A stretch of 64,000 bases of DNA. Origin: Halosimplex amylolyticum. GTDB taxonomy: Archaea > Halobacteriota > Halobacteria > Halobacteriales > Haloarculaceae. Each line of letters starts with the position of its first letter. Positions within the stretch are counted from its first letter, which is position 1. Below are positions 8,817 to 17,673 of the stretch, one piece after another. The stretch lies in the NCBI RefSeq assembly GCF_051414035.1, contig NZ_JBLKNW010000007.1:124001-188000 (forward strand), given 5' to 3'. A program made the position numbers and the translations under genes. Under the pieces are notes generated by a model. That model was not told the origin of the DNA. It worked only from the letters and a program-made list of their open reading frames with translations, and ran no database searches.

Positions 8817-9902
8817 TTACGGAGCGGCAGTCGGCGTCGGCGTGAGCGGCCCGCCGGACTGGCCGCCGTCGTCGCCGTCGTCGTCACCGCCGCTGTCACC
8901 GCCGCCGAAGCCGCCGTTGCCCATTCCTCCGCCGGCTTCGGGGACCCCCTCCTCCTTGTCACCGGAGACGAGGAACTCCAGGAGGTTGCTGATGAACTGT
9001 TCGTTGTCCATGTCGTAGCGTTCGGAAGACTTGAGGAACGACGTGTCCGCCACGAGGACGAAGTTGCCGTTCTGGGCGGCGACGGGATGCTCGCCCGCCT
9101 GTCGCCGGTCGAGCGTCTTGCTGCCGGGGAGCGCACGGAGTCGGACGTCCGCCCCGTCACCGGTCTGCACGATGGTTCCCGCCGCGTCGAACGTGACGTT
9201 GTCGACGCCCTCGGTCAGCGACGAGTCCCCGTCGGGGCTCGCGACGATGCTCTCGTAGTTGTTGTCGTTCCGGTCGTCGTCCACGTTGTAGAGGCCCTCG
9301 GTCCCCATGCGGAGACCGAACTCCTCGGTGAGGTCCTGTGCGCCGAAGCGAACCTCGGAGACCTGGGCGACCAGCCCGCCGCTGACCTGCAGTTGCGGGG
9401 GCTCACCGAGCGCGACGATGCGGCCGCCGCCCTCGGCGTAGGCCTGCAGTCCCGCTATCTCGGCGTCCGAGAACGACGAAGTCGGCTGGACGATCAACAC
9501 TGCGTCGTACTGCTGGAGCGTCGCGTTGTAACTGCCGCCGCCGAAGCCGCCGTTGCTACCGCCGTCGGCCGCGAAGTCGACCTCGTGGCCCGCCTGGGAG
9601 AGCGCGGCGACGAGCGGTTCCATCTCCGACTGGGAGTACTGGTTGCCGTGGCTGCTGTCGACGAGGATGCGTTTGTCCTCGCCGCCGGCGTCGACCGATA
9701 TCTCGCCGTCGTCCGGCGCGCTCGTCGCGATGGCGTTCTCGGGCTGGAACTGGTCGGGAGACTGCCCCTGGATGTCTTCGCCGTCGGACGATGCTGCCGA
9801 ACCGGAACCGCTGAGCGTCGAGACGACGGCCGTTCCGGCGAGGATCACCGCGATTACGAGCACGAAGACGCCGAGCGGTTTGAGCACTTCAGTCGCTTTC
9901 AT
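8817..9902 (-). CDS. DUF4350 membrane-anchored protein
   Basis: A 361-residue protein with one N-terminal membrane helix (about 10-32) followed by an extracytoplasmic class I glutamine-amidotransferase-like fold, as in DUF4350 proteins. RILVDSSHGNQYS is near residue 80, and YDAVLIVQPTSSFSDAE and GGGRIVALGEPP follow. No catalytic Cys-His pair stands out, so it is probably a binding rather than an enzymatic domain. The C terminus is a glycine/aspartate-rich tail ending in PLTPTPTAAP. Its start lies 14 bp inside the end of the upstream sppA gene, so the two form an operon and may act together at the membrane. The function is unknown. Confidence 0.75.
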   Translation of the reverse strand: MKATEVLKPLGVFVLVIAVILAGTAVVSTLSGSGSAASSDGEDIQGQSPDQFQPENAIATSAPDDGEISVDAGGEDKRILVDSSHGNQYSQSEMEPLVAALSQAGHEVDFAADGGSNGGFGGGSYNATLQQYDAVLIVQPTSSFSDAEIAGLQAYAEGGGRIVALGEPPQLQVSGGLVAQVSEVRFGAQDLTEEFGLRMGTEGLYNVDDDRNDNNYESIVASPDGDSSLTEGVDNVTFDAAGTIVQTGDGADVRLRALPGSKTLDRRQAGEHPVAAQNGNFVLVADTSFLKSSERYDMDNEQFISNLLEFLVSGDKEEGVPEAGGGMGNGGFGGGDSGGDDDGDDGGQSGGPLTPTPTAAP

Positions 9903-10851
9903 TGGTGTTCACCTCCTGAGCGTCCTCCGTGACGGGGACGCCCCAGACCGCGTAGTACGTGACCGGTCGCTGGAACTCCGTCCCGTCTTCGCCGGACGTG
10001 TCGACGTAAACGACGTTCCCGTCGGCCTTCTCGGCGCCCTCTTCCAGCAACAGGAGCCCCTGTGACGGGCTGATCGGCTCGTTGTACTGGACGTTGTACT
10101 CATCGCCTTCGATACCGTCCGCCTGCGAGGCCGCGTCTTCGATCGCCGAGTGGAGGTCGCCCGTCCGGTCGGCGAACCCGTTCTGGACTGCAGTCGGGCC
10201 GATGTACGCGTCGCCGTGGGCGACTTCGGCGCGGGAGAGCGACAGGTTCTCCCCGCGGTGTTTCATGATCGTGTCCACGAAGGCGTTGTGGAGCGTCTCC
10301 ATCTCCTCGCGGAACTGGTCTTTCTCGTAGGTCGCCTTGTCGGGACCGGTCCGGAGGTAGGTCTTGCTCTGTGCCGAGGCCTGTTCGAGCGCGCTCAACG
10401 GCGCGCTGACGATCACGCCGATGGAGCCGACGGTCGAACTGGGTTTGACGTAGATGCGGTCGGCGGGCGCGATCCCGAAGTACCCGCCGGACGCGGCCAC
10501 CCCCTCGACGTAGGCCACGACCGGCATCTGCCGCGCGGTCCGGTTGACCGCCAGGTAGAGTTCTTCGCTCGATGCGACGGGTCCGCCGGAGCTGTCGATA
10601 CGCAGGACGACCGCCTCGACGGAATCGTTAGTTCTCGCTTCCCGGAGGTCTTCCTTGACGTCGTTCACCGGGCCGGCGCTCGTGCCAGCCCGCAGCGTGA
10701 TGACCGACACCGTCGGCTCCCCCGAATCGCCTGAAGACTGCGTCGCACTCCAGACGACTGGCGCGAGTACGGTTGCAATCAGGACGGCAACGACCACGAC
10801 GATCACGTACAACACCGTGGTCGTCCCGGCCGAGTCGCTTCTGTCCACCAT
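9889..10851 (-). CDS. sppA: signal peptide peptidase SppA, S49 family
   Basis: A 320-residue membrane-anchored serine protease of family S49. One transmembrane helix covers residues 13-33. The ClpP-like core has RIDSSGGPV, the nucleophile Ser121 in GVAASGGYFG, and the general-base Lys172 in LRTGPDKATYE. The strand STVGSIGVI lies between them. It degrades signal peptides or membrane protein fragments at the outer face of the membrane. ATG 10851 is chosen because the hydrophobic anchor starts soon after. It overlaps the DUF4350 gene by 14 bp, which suggests a shared role. Confidence 0.9.
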   Translation of the reverse strand: MVDRSDSAGTTTVLYVIVVVVAVLIATVLAPVVWSATQSSGDSGEPTVSVITLRAGTSAGPVNDVKEDLREARTNDSVEAVVLRIDSSGGPVASSEELYLAVNRTARQMPVVAYVEGVAASGGYFGIAPADRIYVKPSSTVGSIGVIVSAPLSALEQASAQSKTYLRTGPDKATYEKDQFREEMETLHNAFVDTIMKHRGENLSLSRAEVAHGDAYIGPTAVQNGFADRTGDLHSAIEDAASQADGIEGDEYNVQYNEPISPSQGLLLLEEGAEKADGNVVYVDTSGEDGTEFQRPVTYYAVWGVPVTEDAQEVNTNESD

Positions 10852-11093
10852 ACACCCCGGAGGACGGACGACCCCCTCATGAAGGTTGTTCAATCTAAAA
10901 GTCTGTTTGACGTATTCGCCAGCAGTGCCGCGGATTCGAGCCATAGCGCCCGAAACGGTCGTTCCTCGAAGTAACGTCGGCCTACACCGTTCACTCCTCG
11001 CTGGTGGCCGCCGCTTCGCCCGGCCGTCGTCTGATCGTTAACTCGTTTCCGACTCAGCGGGTGTTTATTAGCTATCGGCGCCTGCGTTCTTCC

Positions 11094-11222
11094 ATGCCCG
11101 AAATTCAGGTGTCGGACAGTCTGTACAGTCAACTGGAGGAGGCCTCGGACGGTCGCGACCTCGACGCGGCGATGTGGGAGATGGTGTACCTCTTCCAGCG
11201 CGGGAACAACCCCTCCGAGTGA
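11094..11222 (+). CDS. small protein, possible antitoxin-like
   Basis: A 42-residue acidic microprotein beginning MPEIQVSDSLYSQLEEAS, followed by a predicted helix ending in QRGNNPSE. The strand-helix start resembles antitoxin or DNA-binding proteins such as VapB/RHH types, but no toxin gene is adjacent. A TATA-like GTTTATTAG at 11,063-11,071 lies about 25 bp before the ATG, supporting a leaderless small gene. The function is unknown. Confidence 0.6.
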   Translation: MPEIQVSDSLYSQLEEASDGRDLDAAMWEMVYLFQRGNNPSE

Positions 11223-11300
11223 GTCGGTCCGGTCCCCGTTCGCCGTCGTGACCGTCGGGGAACGTCGCTTTTCGCGTTTCAGCCGTGTGTCCACTGACCG

Positions 11301-12014
11301 TCAGGACTGTCCCACGAGTGAGGCGGCCCGGTCGCGGTCGGCGGGCGTGTTGACGTTGACCCGCTGGCCGTCGAACGGGACCGTCTCGACGCGGCGGCCG
11401 GCCCGGAGAAACAGGTCGATCGCGTCCGTCAGTTCGTACTGGCCGCGGTTCGAGGGCTGGACGAGGTGGCAGGCGTGGAATATCTCCGGGTCGAACCCGA
11501 ACAGCCCGGTCAACACGCGGGTCGACGGTGGGTCGTCCGGCTTCTCGACGACCGCGTCGAGTCGACCGTCGTCGTCCGTGACGAACACGCCCGTCTCCGC
11601 CGCCTCGTCCCGCGAGACCTCGTCGACCACCAGCGTCGCGTCGACCCCGTCGGTCCGCTGGCGTTCGACGACGGCGTCGAGATCACCCAGCATCACGTTG
11701 TCGCCGTTGAACACGAGGAAATCGCCGTCGACCTCGCTCTCGGCCCGGAGGGCTGCATCCGCAAGCCCCTTCGGTTCGCGCTGGTGCACGTACGTGATCG
11801 GGACGCCCGCGAACTCGTCACCGTAGTGATCGATGATCGCTTCCTTCCGGTAGCCGACCACGATCACGAACGCGGAGACGTCCAGATCGGCGAGCCGTTC
11901 GAGCCCGTGTGTGAGTAGCGGTGTCCCGGCGACGTCGACGAGTGCTTTCGGCCGGTCGTCGGTGAGCGGCCGGAGCCGCGTCCCGCGCCCCGCCGCAGGG
12001 ATGACTGCCTTCAT
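11301..12014 (-). CDS. sugar-1-phosphate nucleotidyltransferase
   Basis: A 237-residue nucleotidyltransferase. The N-terminal signature VIPAAGRGTRLRPLTDDRPK (residues 4-23) binds the nucleotide, and FNGDNVML near residue 100 supplies the metal-binding Asp. It is shorter than GlmU or AglF-like enzymes and lacks a left-handed beta-helix tail, so it is a minimal NDP-sugar synthase. It probably supplies an activated sugar for surface glycans; which sugar is not determinable. Start 12,014 is the conserved MKAVIPAAG. Confidence 0.88.
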   Translation of the reverse strand: MKAVIPAAGRGTRLRPLTDDRPKALVDVAGTPLLTHGLERLADLDVSAFVIVVGYRKEAIIDHYGDEFAGVPITYVHQREPKGLADAALRAESEVDGDFLVFNGDNVMLGDLDAVVERQRTDGVDATLVVDEVSRDEAAETGVFVTDDDGRLDAVVEKPDDPPSTRVLTGLFGFDPEIFHACHLVQPSNRGQYELTDAIDLFLRAGRRVETVPFDGQRVNVNTPADRDRAASLVGQS

Positions 12015-12095
12015 ATCGTTCGGTTCGACCAACGATAGCGGCGTACAAAACACTGATGCGGCGCCCGAACGAGTCGGTCCCGACCGCCGCGCCGC

Positions 12096-12392
12096 TCAGA
12101 ACGTGTCCTTGAGTTCGTCGAGTCGCGCGATCAGGTCGTCGATCCCGTCGTTCATCTCCGCGAGTCGGTCTTCGATCCCCTCCGCCGGCGTCGCGCCGTT
12201 GGGCGTGGGCTCGATCAGTCCGTCGTTCTCCAGCATCCGCAGCGAGTAGCGCACTTTGTGTTCGGGGATGTCCGTTTCCTCGGCGATCCGGACGATCCCG
12301 ATCGGTCCCGACTCGATGACGGCCTCCAGAATACGCAGGTCCCGTTCCTCCTTTTCGACCTGATCGGTCAGTCGATCCACCATGAAGTCCAC
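12096..12392 (-). CDS. winged-helix regulator with coiled-coil tail
   Basis: A 98-residue protein. Residues 1-65 form a winged helix (ERDLRILEAVIESGPIGIVR, then EETDIPEHKVRYSLRMLEND), and residues 72-98 form a short amphipathic coiled coil. It is probably a DNA-binding regulator; targets are unknown. ATG 12,392 is favoured over the in-frame ATG at 12,383 because the TATA-like ACTTTATTACG (12,413-12,423 on the minus strand) lies about 26 bp upstream, placing transcription start on the codon. Confidence 0.8.
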   Translation of the reverse strand: MDFMVDRLTDQVEKEERDLRILEAVIESGPIGIVRIAEETDIPEHKVRYSLRMLENDGLIEPTPNGATPAEGIEDRLAEMNDGIDDLIARLDELKDTF

Positions 12393-12499
12393 CGGGTGTA
12401 TCCCCCCGGGCGTAATAAAGTCACAGGTGCCGCCCCGTCGACCTGACGGGTCACCGTCACAGTCGCGATCCTCCGTCGCGTTCTCTCCCTCGTCGGCGC

Positions 12500-13153
12500 C
12501 TACTCGTCGCCGACGGGTTTCCGGCGGAGTTCGTCGAGCTGGTCGCGCAGGCGCCCGAGTTCGCTCTCGAGGTCCTCCTGGCGGTCGATGAGCGCGCTGA
12601 GTTCCTCCGTGTTGACCGAGTAGTCGTGGTCGAGCGCGCTGTCGAGCGAGTCGGTCGTGGCCTGCACGAGATACGAGGCGAACTGGAGCACCTCTTCGGG
12701 CGAGCCCTGGCCCGAAAACAGCTCCACGGAACCCGACTTCGGGGCGTAGCTGACCACCGGCACCTCCGCCTCGGAGTGATACGTCGTCGTCGCTTCGAGT
12801 TCCGTGACGGGATTGCGTCGTTCGCGGGTCTGTTCGGTGCGGACTACGCCGAACGGCTCGGCCAGCGCCGGGTAGGTCTCCCCCAGGTCCCGGAGCACGT
12901 CGGCCGCCTCGACGCCCAGCTGGGCCTCCACGTCGCCGTAGAACTGCTTCGATCCCGACAGCGAGAGCGCGATAGCGTAGAAGACGTGCTGGTTGTTCTC
13001 GGCGAGGTCGCGGATGCGTTCCCGGACCGACTCGTGTTCGCCCTCCAGCGTCGCCCGCTCGAGGTCGTCCAGGAGCGCGCGCGTCCCTTCCTCGCGTTCG
13101 AGGAACTCCTCGACGAGGACGCGCGGCATCGCCTGGCTGTCGATTTCGTCCAT
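12500..13153 (-). CDS. conserved hypothetical protein with C-terminal coiled coil
   Basis: A 217-residue acidic soluble protein. The central part (about 90-160) looks like a globular alpha/beta domain. The last 30 residues (LIDRQEDLESELGRLRDQLD) form a clear heptad coiled coil. I do not recognise the family. ATG 13,153 is preferred over an upstream start at 13,177 because an AT-rich box near 13,180 on the minus strand fits a leaderless promoter. It is not in an obvious operon with the winged-helix gene (107 bp gap). Confidence 0.7.
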   Translation of the reverse strand: MDEIDSQAMPRVLVEEFLEREEGTRALLDDLERATLEGEHESVRERIRDLAENNQHVFYAIALSLSGSKQFYGDVEAQLGVEAADVLRDLGETYPALAEPFGVVRTEQTRERRNPVTELEATTTYHSEAEVPVVSYAPKSGSVELFSGQGSPEEVLQFASYLVQATTDSLDSALDHDYSVNTEELSALIDRQEDLESELGRLRDQLDELRRKPVGDE

Positions 13154-13349
13154 ACCGACCAATTCACACGCAGCCATTTACGCTTTTGCTGGCGCGGTCG
13201 TCACTGTTCGCTACTGTGTCTCTGCGGTGGCGCGCCGTGAGCGGTTTGTCCCGGACGGCACCGCGCACGAGAGCCCCATTCTGAACGGCGTTCCTCGAAC
13301 TCGACTGCCCGCGACGAAACGTCCCCCTTGGTAGGTGAGTTCGAAGAGA

Positions 13350-13685
13350 CGCCCGAGGCGGGACCGAGCGAACGCGGAGCGTTCGCGAGGGTCGAGAGAC
13401 GCCGAAGGCGTCTCTCGGGATTTGAACCCGAGCAAGACTCGCTTCGCTCGTCTTGCGTGATTCAAATCCCTTTGCGGTCGCTCTCTGATTTCGGGAGTAG
13501 CGCGGAGATGAAACTCCGCGCCGTTGAAATCAGAGAAGCGCCCGAGGCGGGATTTGAACCATGCCCGGAAGTGCTCGCTTCGCTGCGCGCTTCCGGTCTA
13601 CTTCAAATTCCTTGCCGACCGCTCTTCGATTTCGGAAGTTCGCGACACGCCAAGGCGGTCGCTCACGGAGTTGAAATCGAAGAAG
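13350..13685 (-). repeat. degenerate tandem repeats carrying tRNA-Asp 3'-end sequence
   Basis: Downstream of tRNA-Asp, the tRNA 3' half is repeated. GAAGCGCCCGAGGCGGGATT with its following TTGAACC occurs at 13,682-13,707 (inside the tRNA) and at 13,535-13,560, 147 bp away. A shorter copy, CGCCCGAGGCGGGA, is at 13,350-13,363. The DNA between the copies is also related (GATTTCGG, GTTGAAATC and GCTCGCTTCGCT recur), so the unit is a degenerate tandem repeat of about 147-190 bp. Inside are perfect triloop hairpins at 13,368-13,386 and 13,393-13,417 (11-bp stem, GAA loop). No gene is supported in 13,154-13,685; the readable frames there are tRNA shadows. Confidence 0.75.
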
Positions 13686-13758
13686 CGCCCGAGGCGGGAT
13701 TTGAACCCGCGTCACGACCGTGACAGGGTCGTATGATGGGCCACTACACCACCCGGGC
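13686..13758 (-). tRNA. tRNA-Asp (GUC)
   Basis: A 73-nt tRNA on the minus strand. The acceptor arms GCCCGGG and CTCGGGC pair with one G-U, and the discriminator is G. The anticodon stem CGACC/GGTCG encloses the loop CTGTCAC, giving anticodon GUC for aspartate. The T arm is CGCGG GTTCAAAT CCCGC-like. CCA is not encoded. It is transcribed away from the RNA polymerase operon. Confidence 0.95.
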
Positions 13759-13963
13759 TTACCAACACCTGCGAGGAACACACAGAAAAGGCTTTCCAGT
13801 TACGACGACCGCGCCGTCTGCCGATCCCACCCGGCCGCGTCAATTACTACCACACCCCAACACTAATCAAGGTAGTTTGCGTATCCTGCCCCACGAAAGG
13901 ACATTGCCGCGGTCCACGGCGGCTGTTTGCGGTCCGAGTAGCTATGCTCGGCTGACTTGGTAA

Positions 13964-13972
13964 GCGTTTTAT
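13964..13972 (+). promoter_or_regulatory. candidate TATA box of the RNA polymerase operon
   Basis: GCGTTTTAT at 13,964-13,972 is the best TATA-like element in the 280 bp between tRNA-Asp and rpoH. It would start transcription near 13,995 and leave a leader of about 40 nt before the rpoH ATG, unlike most genes here, which look leaderless. This is inference from spacing only. Confidence 0.4.
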
Positions 13973-14038
13973 GGCTCGCGGTTATAGGCGCCTGTAGTAT
14001 CTCGTGACAGCAACTTCTCACTCCCAACAGGCCCACAC

Positions 14039-14275
14039 ATGGTAGACGTAAGCCAACACGAACTCGTTCCCGACCACACGCTCCTCGACGGCGACGACAT
14101 CGAGGGCGTGCTCGAGGAGTACAACATCAAGAAAACGGACCTGCCGAAGATCAAGCGATCCGACCCCGCGTTGCGCGACCTCGATGCCGACGTCGAGGCC
14201 GGCGACGTCATCCAGGTGACACGGGACTCGCGAACGACCGACCGGGCAGTCGTATATCGGCTCGTGGTGGAATAA
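14039..14275 (+). CDS. rpoH: DNA-directed RNA polymerase subunit H
   Basis: A 78-residue archaeal RpoH (eukaryotic RPB5 C-terminal homologue), an assembly subunit of the polymerase jaw. Diagnostic segments are HELVPDH at residues 6-12, LPKIKRSDPALR near 40, and the end DRAVVYRLVVE. It is the first gene of the rpo operon, with rpoB'' starting 1 bp after its stop. Confidence 0.97.
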   Translation: MVDVSQHELVPDHTLLDGDDIEGVLEEYNIKKTDLPKIKRSDPALRDLDADVEAGDVIQVTRDSRTTDRAVVYRLVVE

Positions 14276-14276
14276 T

Positions 14277-15842
14277 ATGAACATTCAGGACAGACGCGAA
14301 ATATCACGGGAGTATTTCTCGAGGGAACGACTCGCAGAACACCACTTCCGCTCGTTCAACGCGTTCCTCGACCGGGGGATGCAGCGGGTGGTCGACGAGA
14401 AAGAGACGATCGAGACGGACATCGGCGACAAGGAAGGCGAGGAGCCAGTCTACGTCGAACTCGGGGACGTGCGAGTGGTCACCCCCCGCGTTCGAGAGGC
14501 TGACGGCTCCGAGGAACTGCTCTATCCCCAGGAAGCGCGACTGCGGAACATCACCTACGCCGCGCCCGTCTTCATGGAGATGGCGATCATCAAGGGCGGC
14601 GAGGAAGAGGAAGAGCGCGTCGTCGACCAGACCGAGACGAAAATCGGCCGCATGCCGATCATGGTCGGCTCGAACAAGTGTAACATCGCCGGGTTCACTC
14701 AGGAAGAACTGATCGACATCGGCGAGGACCCCGCCGACCCCGGCGGCTACTTCATCGTCAACGGCTCCGAGCGCGTGCTGATGACGAGCGAGGACCTCGC
14801 GCCGAACAAGATCCTCGCCGAGACGGACACGAAGTACGGCGACACCATCGAGGTCGCGAAGACCTTCTCCCAGCGTCGTGGTTACCGCGCGCTCGTGCTC
14901 GTCGAGCGCACCCGCGACGGCCTGCTCGAAGTCTCGTTCCCCTCGGTGTCGGGGAGCATCAACTTCGTGACGCTCATCCGGGCGCTCGGCCTCGAATCCG
15001 ACGAGGAGATCGTCCACCGCGTCTCCGAGGACCCCGAGATCGTGAAGTTCATGCTCGAGAACCTGGAGGCCGCGGAGGTCCAGACGACCGAGGGCGCCAT
15101 CGAGGAACTCGGCAAGCGCGTCGCCTCGGGCCAGGGCAAGAACTACCAGCTCAAGCGCGCCAACTACGTCATCGACCGCTACCTCCTGCCGCACCTCCAC
15201 GAGGATGGCGTCGAGGAGGAGGACGTGCGCATCAACAAGGCGTACTACCTCTGTCGGATGGCCGAGGCGTGTTTCGAGCTCGCGCTCGAACGCCGCGACG
15301 CCGACGACAAGGACCACTACGCCAACAAGCGCCTCAAGGTCTCGGGCGACCTGATGAAGGACCTGTTCCGGACGGCGCTGAACAAGCTCGCGCGGGACGT
15401 GAAGTACCAGCTCGAACGCGCCAACATGCGTAACCGACAGCTCTCCGTCTCCACGGTGGTCCGCTCGGACGTGCTGACCGAGCGGCTCGAACACCCGATC
15501 GCGACGGGCAACTGGGTCGGTGGCCGCTCCGGCGTGAGCCAGCTCGTCGACCGGACGGACTACATGGGCGTGCTCTCTCACCTGCGCCGGCTTCGCTCGC
15601 CGCTCAGCCGCTCCCAACCCCACTTCGAGGCGCGGGACCTGCACGCGACCCAGTGGGGTCGCATCTGTCCCTCGGAGACGCCCGAGGGGCCGAACTGCGG
15701 ACTGGTGAAGAACTTCGCGCAGGCGATGGAGCTGTCGCAGAACGTCGAGGACGAACAGGGACTCAAACAGGAACTGGCGGCGATGGGCGTCTCGGGCATC
15801 CCGGGCATCGAGTCCATCGACCAGCAGCCGGCGGACGACTAA
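14277..15842 (+). CDS. rpoB2: DNA-directed RNA polymerase subunit B''
   Basis: A 521-residue N-terminal half of the split second-largest polymerase subunit, covering the protrusion, lobe and part of the fork. FIVNGSERVLMTSEDLAPNK and SPLSRSQPHFEARDLHATQWG are conserved B-subunit segments, and the latter continues to CPSETPEGPNCGLVKN. Splitting into B'' and B' is normal in haloarchaea. The next gene (B') starts 1 bp after the stop, so equal translation is likely. Confidence 0.98.
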   Translation: MNIQDRREISREYFSRERLAEHHFRSFNAFLDRGMQRVVDEKETIETDIGDKEGEEPVYVELGDVRVVTPRVREADGSEELLYPQEARLRNITYAAPVFMEMAIIKGGEEEEERVVDQTETKIGRMPIMVGSNKCNIAGFTQEELIDIGEDPADPGGYFIVNGSERVLMTSEDLAPNKILAETDTKYGDTIEVAKTFSQRRGYRALVLVERTRDGLLEVSFPSVSGSINFVTLIRALGLESDEEIVHRVSEDPEIVKFMLENLEAAEVQTTEGAIEELGKRVASGQGKNYQLKRANYVIDRYLLPHLHEDGVEEEDVRINKAYYLCRMAEACFELALERRDADDKDHYANKRLKVSGDLMKDLFRTALNKLARDVKYQLERANMRNRQLSVSTVVRSDVLTERLEHPIATGNWVGGRSGVSQLVDRTDYMGVLSHLRRLRSPLSRSQPHFEARDLHATQWGRICPSETPEGPNCGLVKNFAQAMELSQNVEDEQGLKQELAAMGVSGIPGIESIDQQPADD

Positions 15843-15843
15843 C

Positions 15844-17673
15844 ATGAGCCAGGAAACACGAGAAGCGAAAGTATACGTCAACGGGAGCCTGGTCGGGACG
15901 CACCCCGACCCGCATCAGCTCGCAGACCAGATCCGGCAGGCGCGACGGCGCGGCGACGTGAGCGAGATGGTCAACGTCTCGGTCAAGAACCGCACGCGCG
16001 AGGTCATCGTCAACGCCGACGCCGGCCGCGCGCGCCGTCCGCTGCTCGTCATCGAGAACGGCGAGCCGATCGTCTCCGACGAGGAGGTCGAGGCCGTCAA
16101 GGACAGCGACATGGAGTTCGAGGAACTCGTCGAGCGCGGGTACATCGAGTTCATCGACGCCGAGGAGGAGGAGGACATCTACGTCGCGGTCGACGAGGAG
16201 GAACTCACCGAGGACCACACGCACCTCGAAGTCGACCCGCAGCTGATGTTCGGTATCGGCGCGGGGATGATCCCCTACCCCGAGCACAACGCCTCGCCCC
16301 GGATTACGATGGGGTCGGGGATGATCAAGCAGTCGCTCGGCCTGCCGAGCGCCAACTACCGGATCCGGCCGGACACGCGCCAGCACCTCCTGCACTACCC
16401 GCAGCTCTCGCTGGTCAAGACCCAGACGACCGAGCAGATCGGGTACGACGACCGACCGGCGGCGCAGAACTTCGTCGTCGCGGTCATGTCCTACGAGGGG
16501 TTCAACATCGAGGACGCCCTGGTCATGAACAAGGGGTCGGTCGAGCGCGCGCTCGCCCGCTCGCACTTCTTCCGGACCTACGAGGGCGAGGAACGCCGCT
16601 ACCCCGGCGGCCAGGAGGACCACTTCGAGATCCCCGACGACGAAGTGCGGGGCGCTCGCGGCGAGGAAGCGTACACCCACCTCGACGAGGACGGCCTCGT
16701 CAACCCCGAAACGCCCGTCGGCGAGAACGACGTGCTCCTCGGGAAAACGAGCCCGCCGCGGTTCCTCGAAGAGCCGGACGACATGGGCGGCCTCTCCCCG
16801 CAGAAGCGCCGGGAGACGTCGGTCACCATGCGCTCCGGTGAGTCCGGTGTCGTCGACACCGTGACGCTGATGGAGGGCGAGGACGGCTCCAAGCTCTCGA
16901 AGGTCTCGGTGCGCGACGAGCGGATCCCCGAACTCGGGGACAAGTTCGCGTCGCGGCACGGCCAGAAGGGTGTCGTGGGCCACATCGCACCCCAGGAAGA
17001 CATGCCGTTCACCGAGCAGGGCGTCGTGCCGGACCTCATCCTGAACCCGCACGCGCTGCCGTCGCGGATGACCGTCGGGCACATCCTCGAGATGATCGGC
17101 GGGAAGGTCGGGTCGCTGGAAGGCCGCCGCGTCGACGGGACCGCCTTCACCGGCGAGGACGAGGACGAACTCCGCGGATCGCTGGAGGAGCGCGGCTTCA
17201 AGTCCAGCGGCAAGGAGATCATGTACTCGGGCATCACCGGCGAGAAGATCGAGGCGGAGATCTTCGTCGGGACCATCTTCTACCAGAAGCTCTACCACAT
17301 GGTCTCGAACAAGATCCACGCCCGCTCGCGCGGGCCGGTGCAGGTCCTCACGCGCCAGCCGACCGAGGGGCGCGCCCGCGAGGGCGGCCTGCGCGTCGGC
17401 GAGATGGAACGCGACGTGCTCATCGGGCACGGCGCTGCGATGGCGCTGAAAGAGCGGTTGCTCGACGAGTCCGACCGCGAGTTCATCAACGTCTGCGGCG
17501 AGTGCGGGATGACGGCGGTCGAGAACGTCGAGCAACGCCGCGTCTACTGCCCCAACTGCGACGAGGAGACCGAGATTCACGAGGTGGAGATGAGCTACGC
17601 CTTCAAGCTCCTGCTGGACGAGATGAAGGCGCTCGGCATCGCGCCGCGCATCGAACTGGAGGACGCCGTATAA
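15844..17673 (+). CDS. rpoB1: DNA-directed RNA polymerase subunit B'
   Basis: A 609-residue C-terminal half of subunit B, including the hybrid-binding domain, wall and clamp-binding anchor. GYNIEDA-like motif FNIEDALVMNKGSVERA, KFASRHGQKGVVG and the zinc ribbon CGECGMTAVENVEQRRVYC with a following CPNCDE-type pair are visible. It ends with the conserved SYAFKLLLDEMKALGIAPRI. It sits between rpoB'' (1-bp gap) and rpoA', whose ATG directly follows the stop. Confidence 0.98.
   Translation: MSQETREAKVYVNGSLVGTHPDPHQLADQIRQARRRGDVSEMVNVSVKNRTREVIVNADAGRARRPLLVIENGEPIVSDEEVEAVKDSDMEFEELVERGYIEFIDAEEEEDIYVAVDEEELTEDHTHLEVDPQLMFGIGAGMIPYPEHNASPRITMGSGMIKQSLGLPSANYRIRPDTRQHLLHYPQLSLVKTQTTEQIGYDDRPAAQNFVVAVMSYEGFNIEDALVMNKGSVERALARSHFFRTYEGEERRYPGGQEDHFEIPDDEVRGARGEEAYTHLDEDGLVNPETPVGENDVLLGKTSPPRFLEEPDDMGGLSPQKRRETSVTMRSGESGVVDTVTLMEGEDGSKLSKVSVRDERIPELGDKFASRHGQKGVVGHIAPQEDMPFTEQGVVPDLILNPHALPSRMTVGHILEMIGGKVGSLEGRRVDGTAFTGEDEDELRGSLEERGFKSSGKEIMYSGITGEKIEAEIFVGTIFYQKLYHMVSNKIHARSRGPVQVLTRQPTEGRAREGGLRVGEMERDVLIGHGAAMALKERLLDESDREFINVCGECGMTAVENVEQRRVYCPNCDEETEIHEVEMSYAFKLLLDEMKALGIAPRIELEDAV

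Noticed and set aside
13524..13736. A 70-codon frame reading RPRRDLN twice near tRNA-Asp
   Set aside because: This is translation of tRNA-Asp sequence and its copy, a common false gene type.
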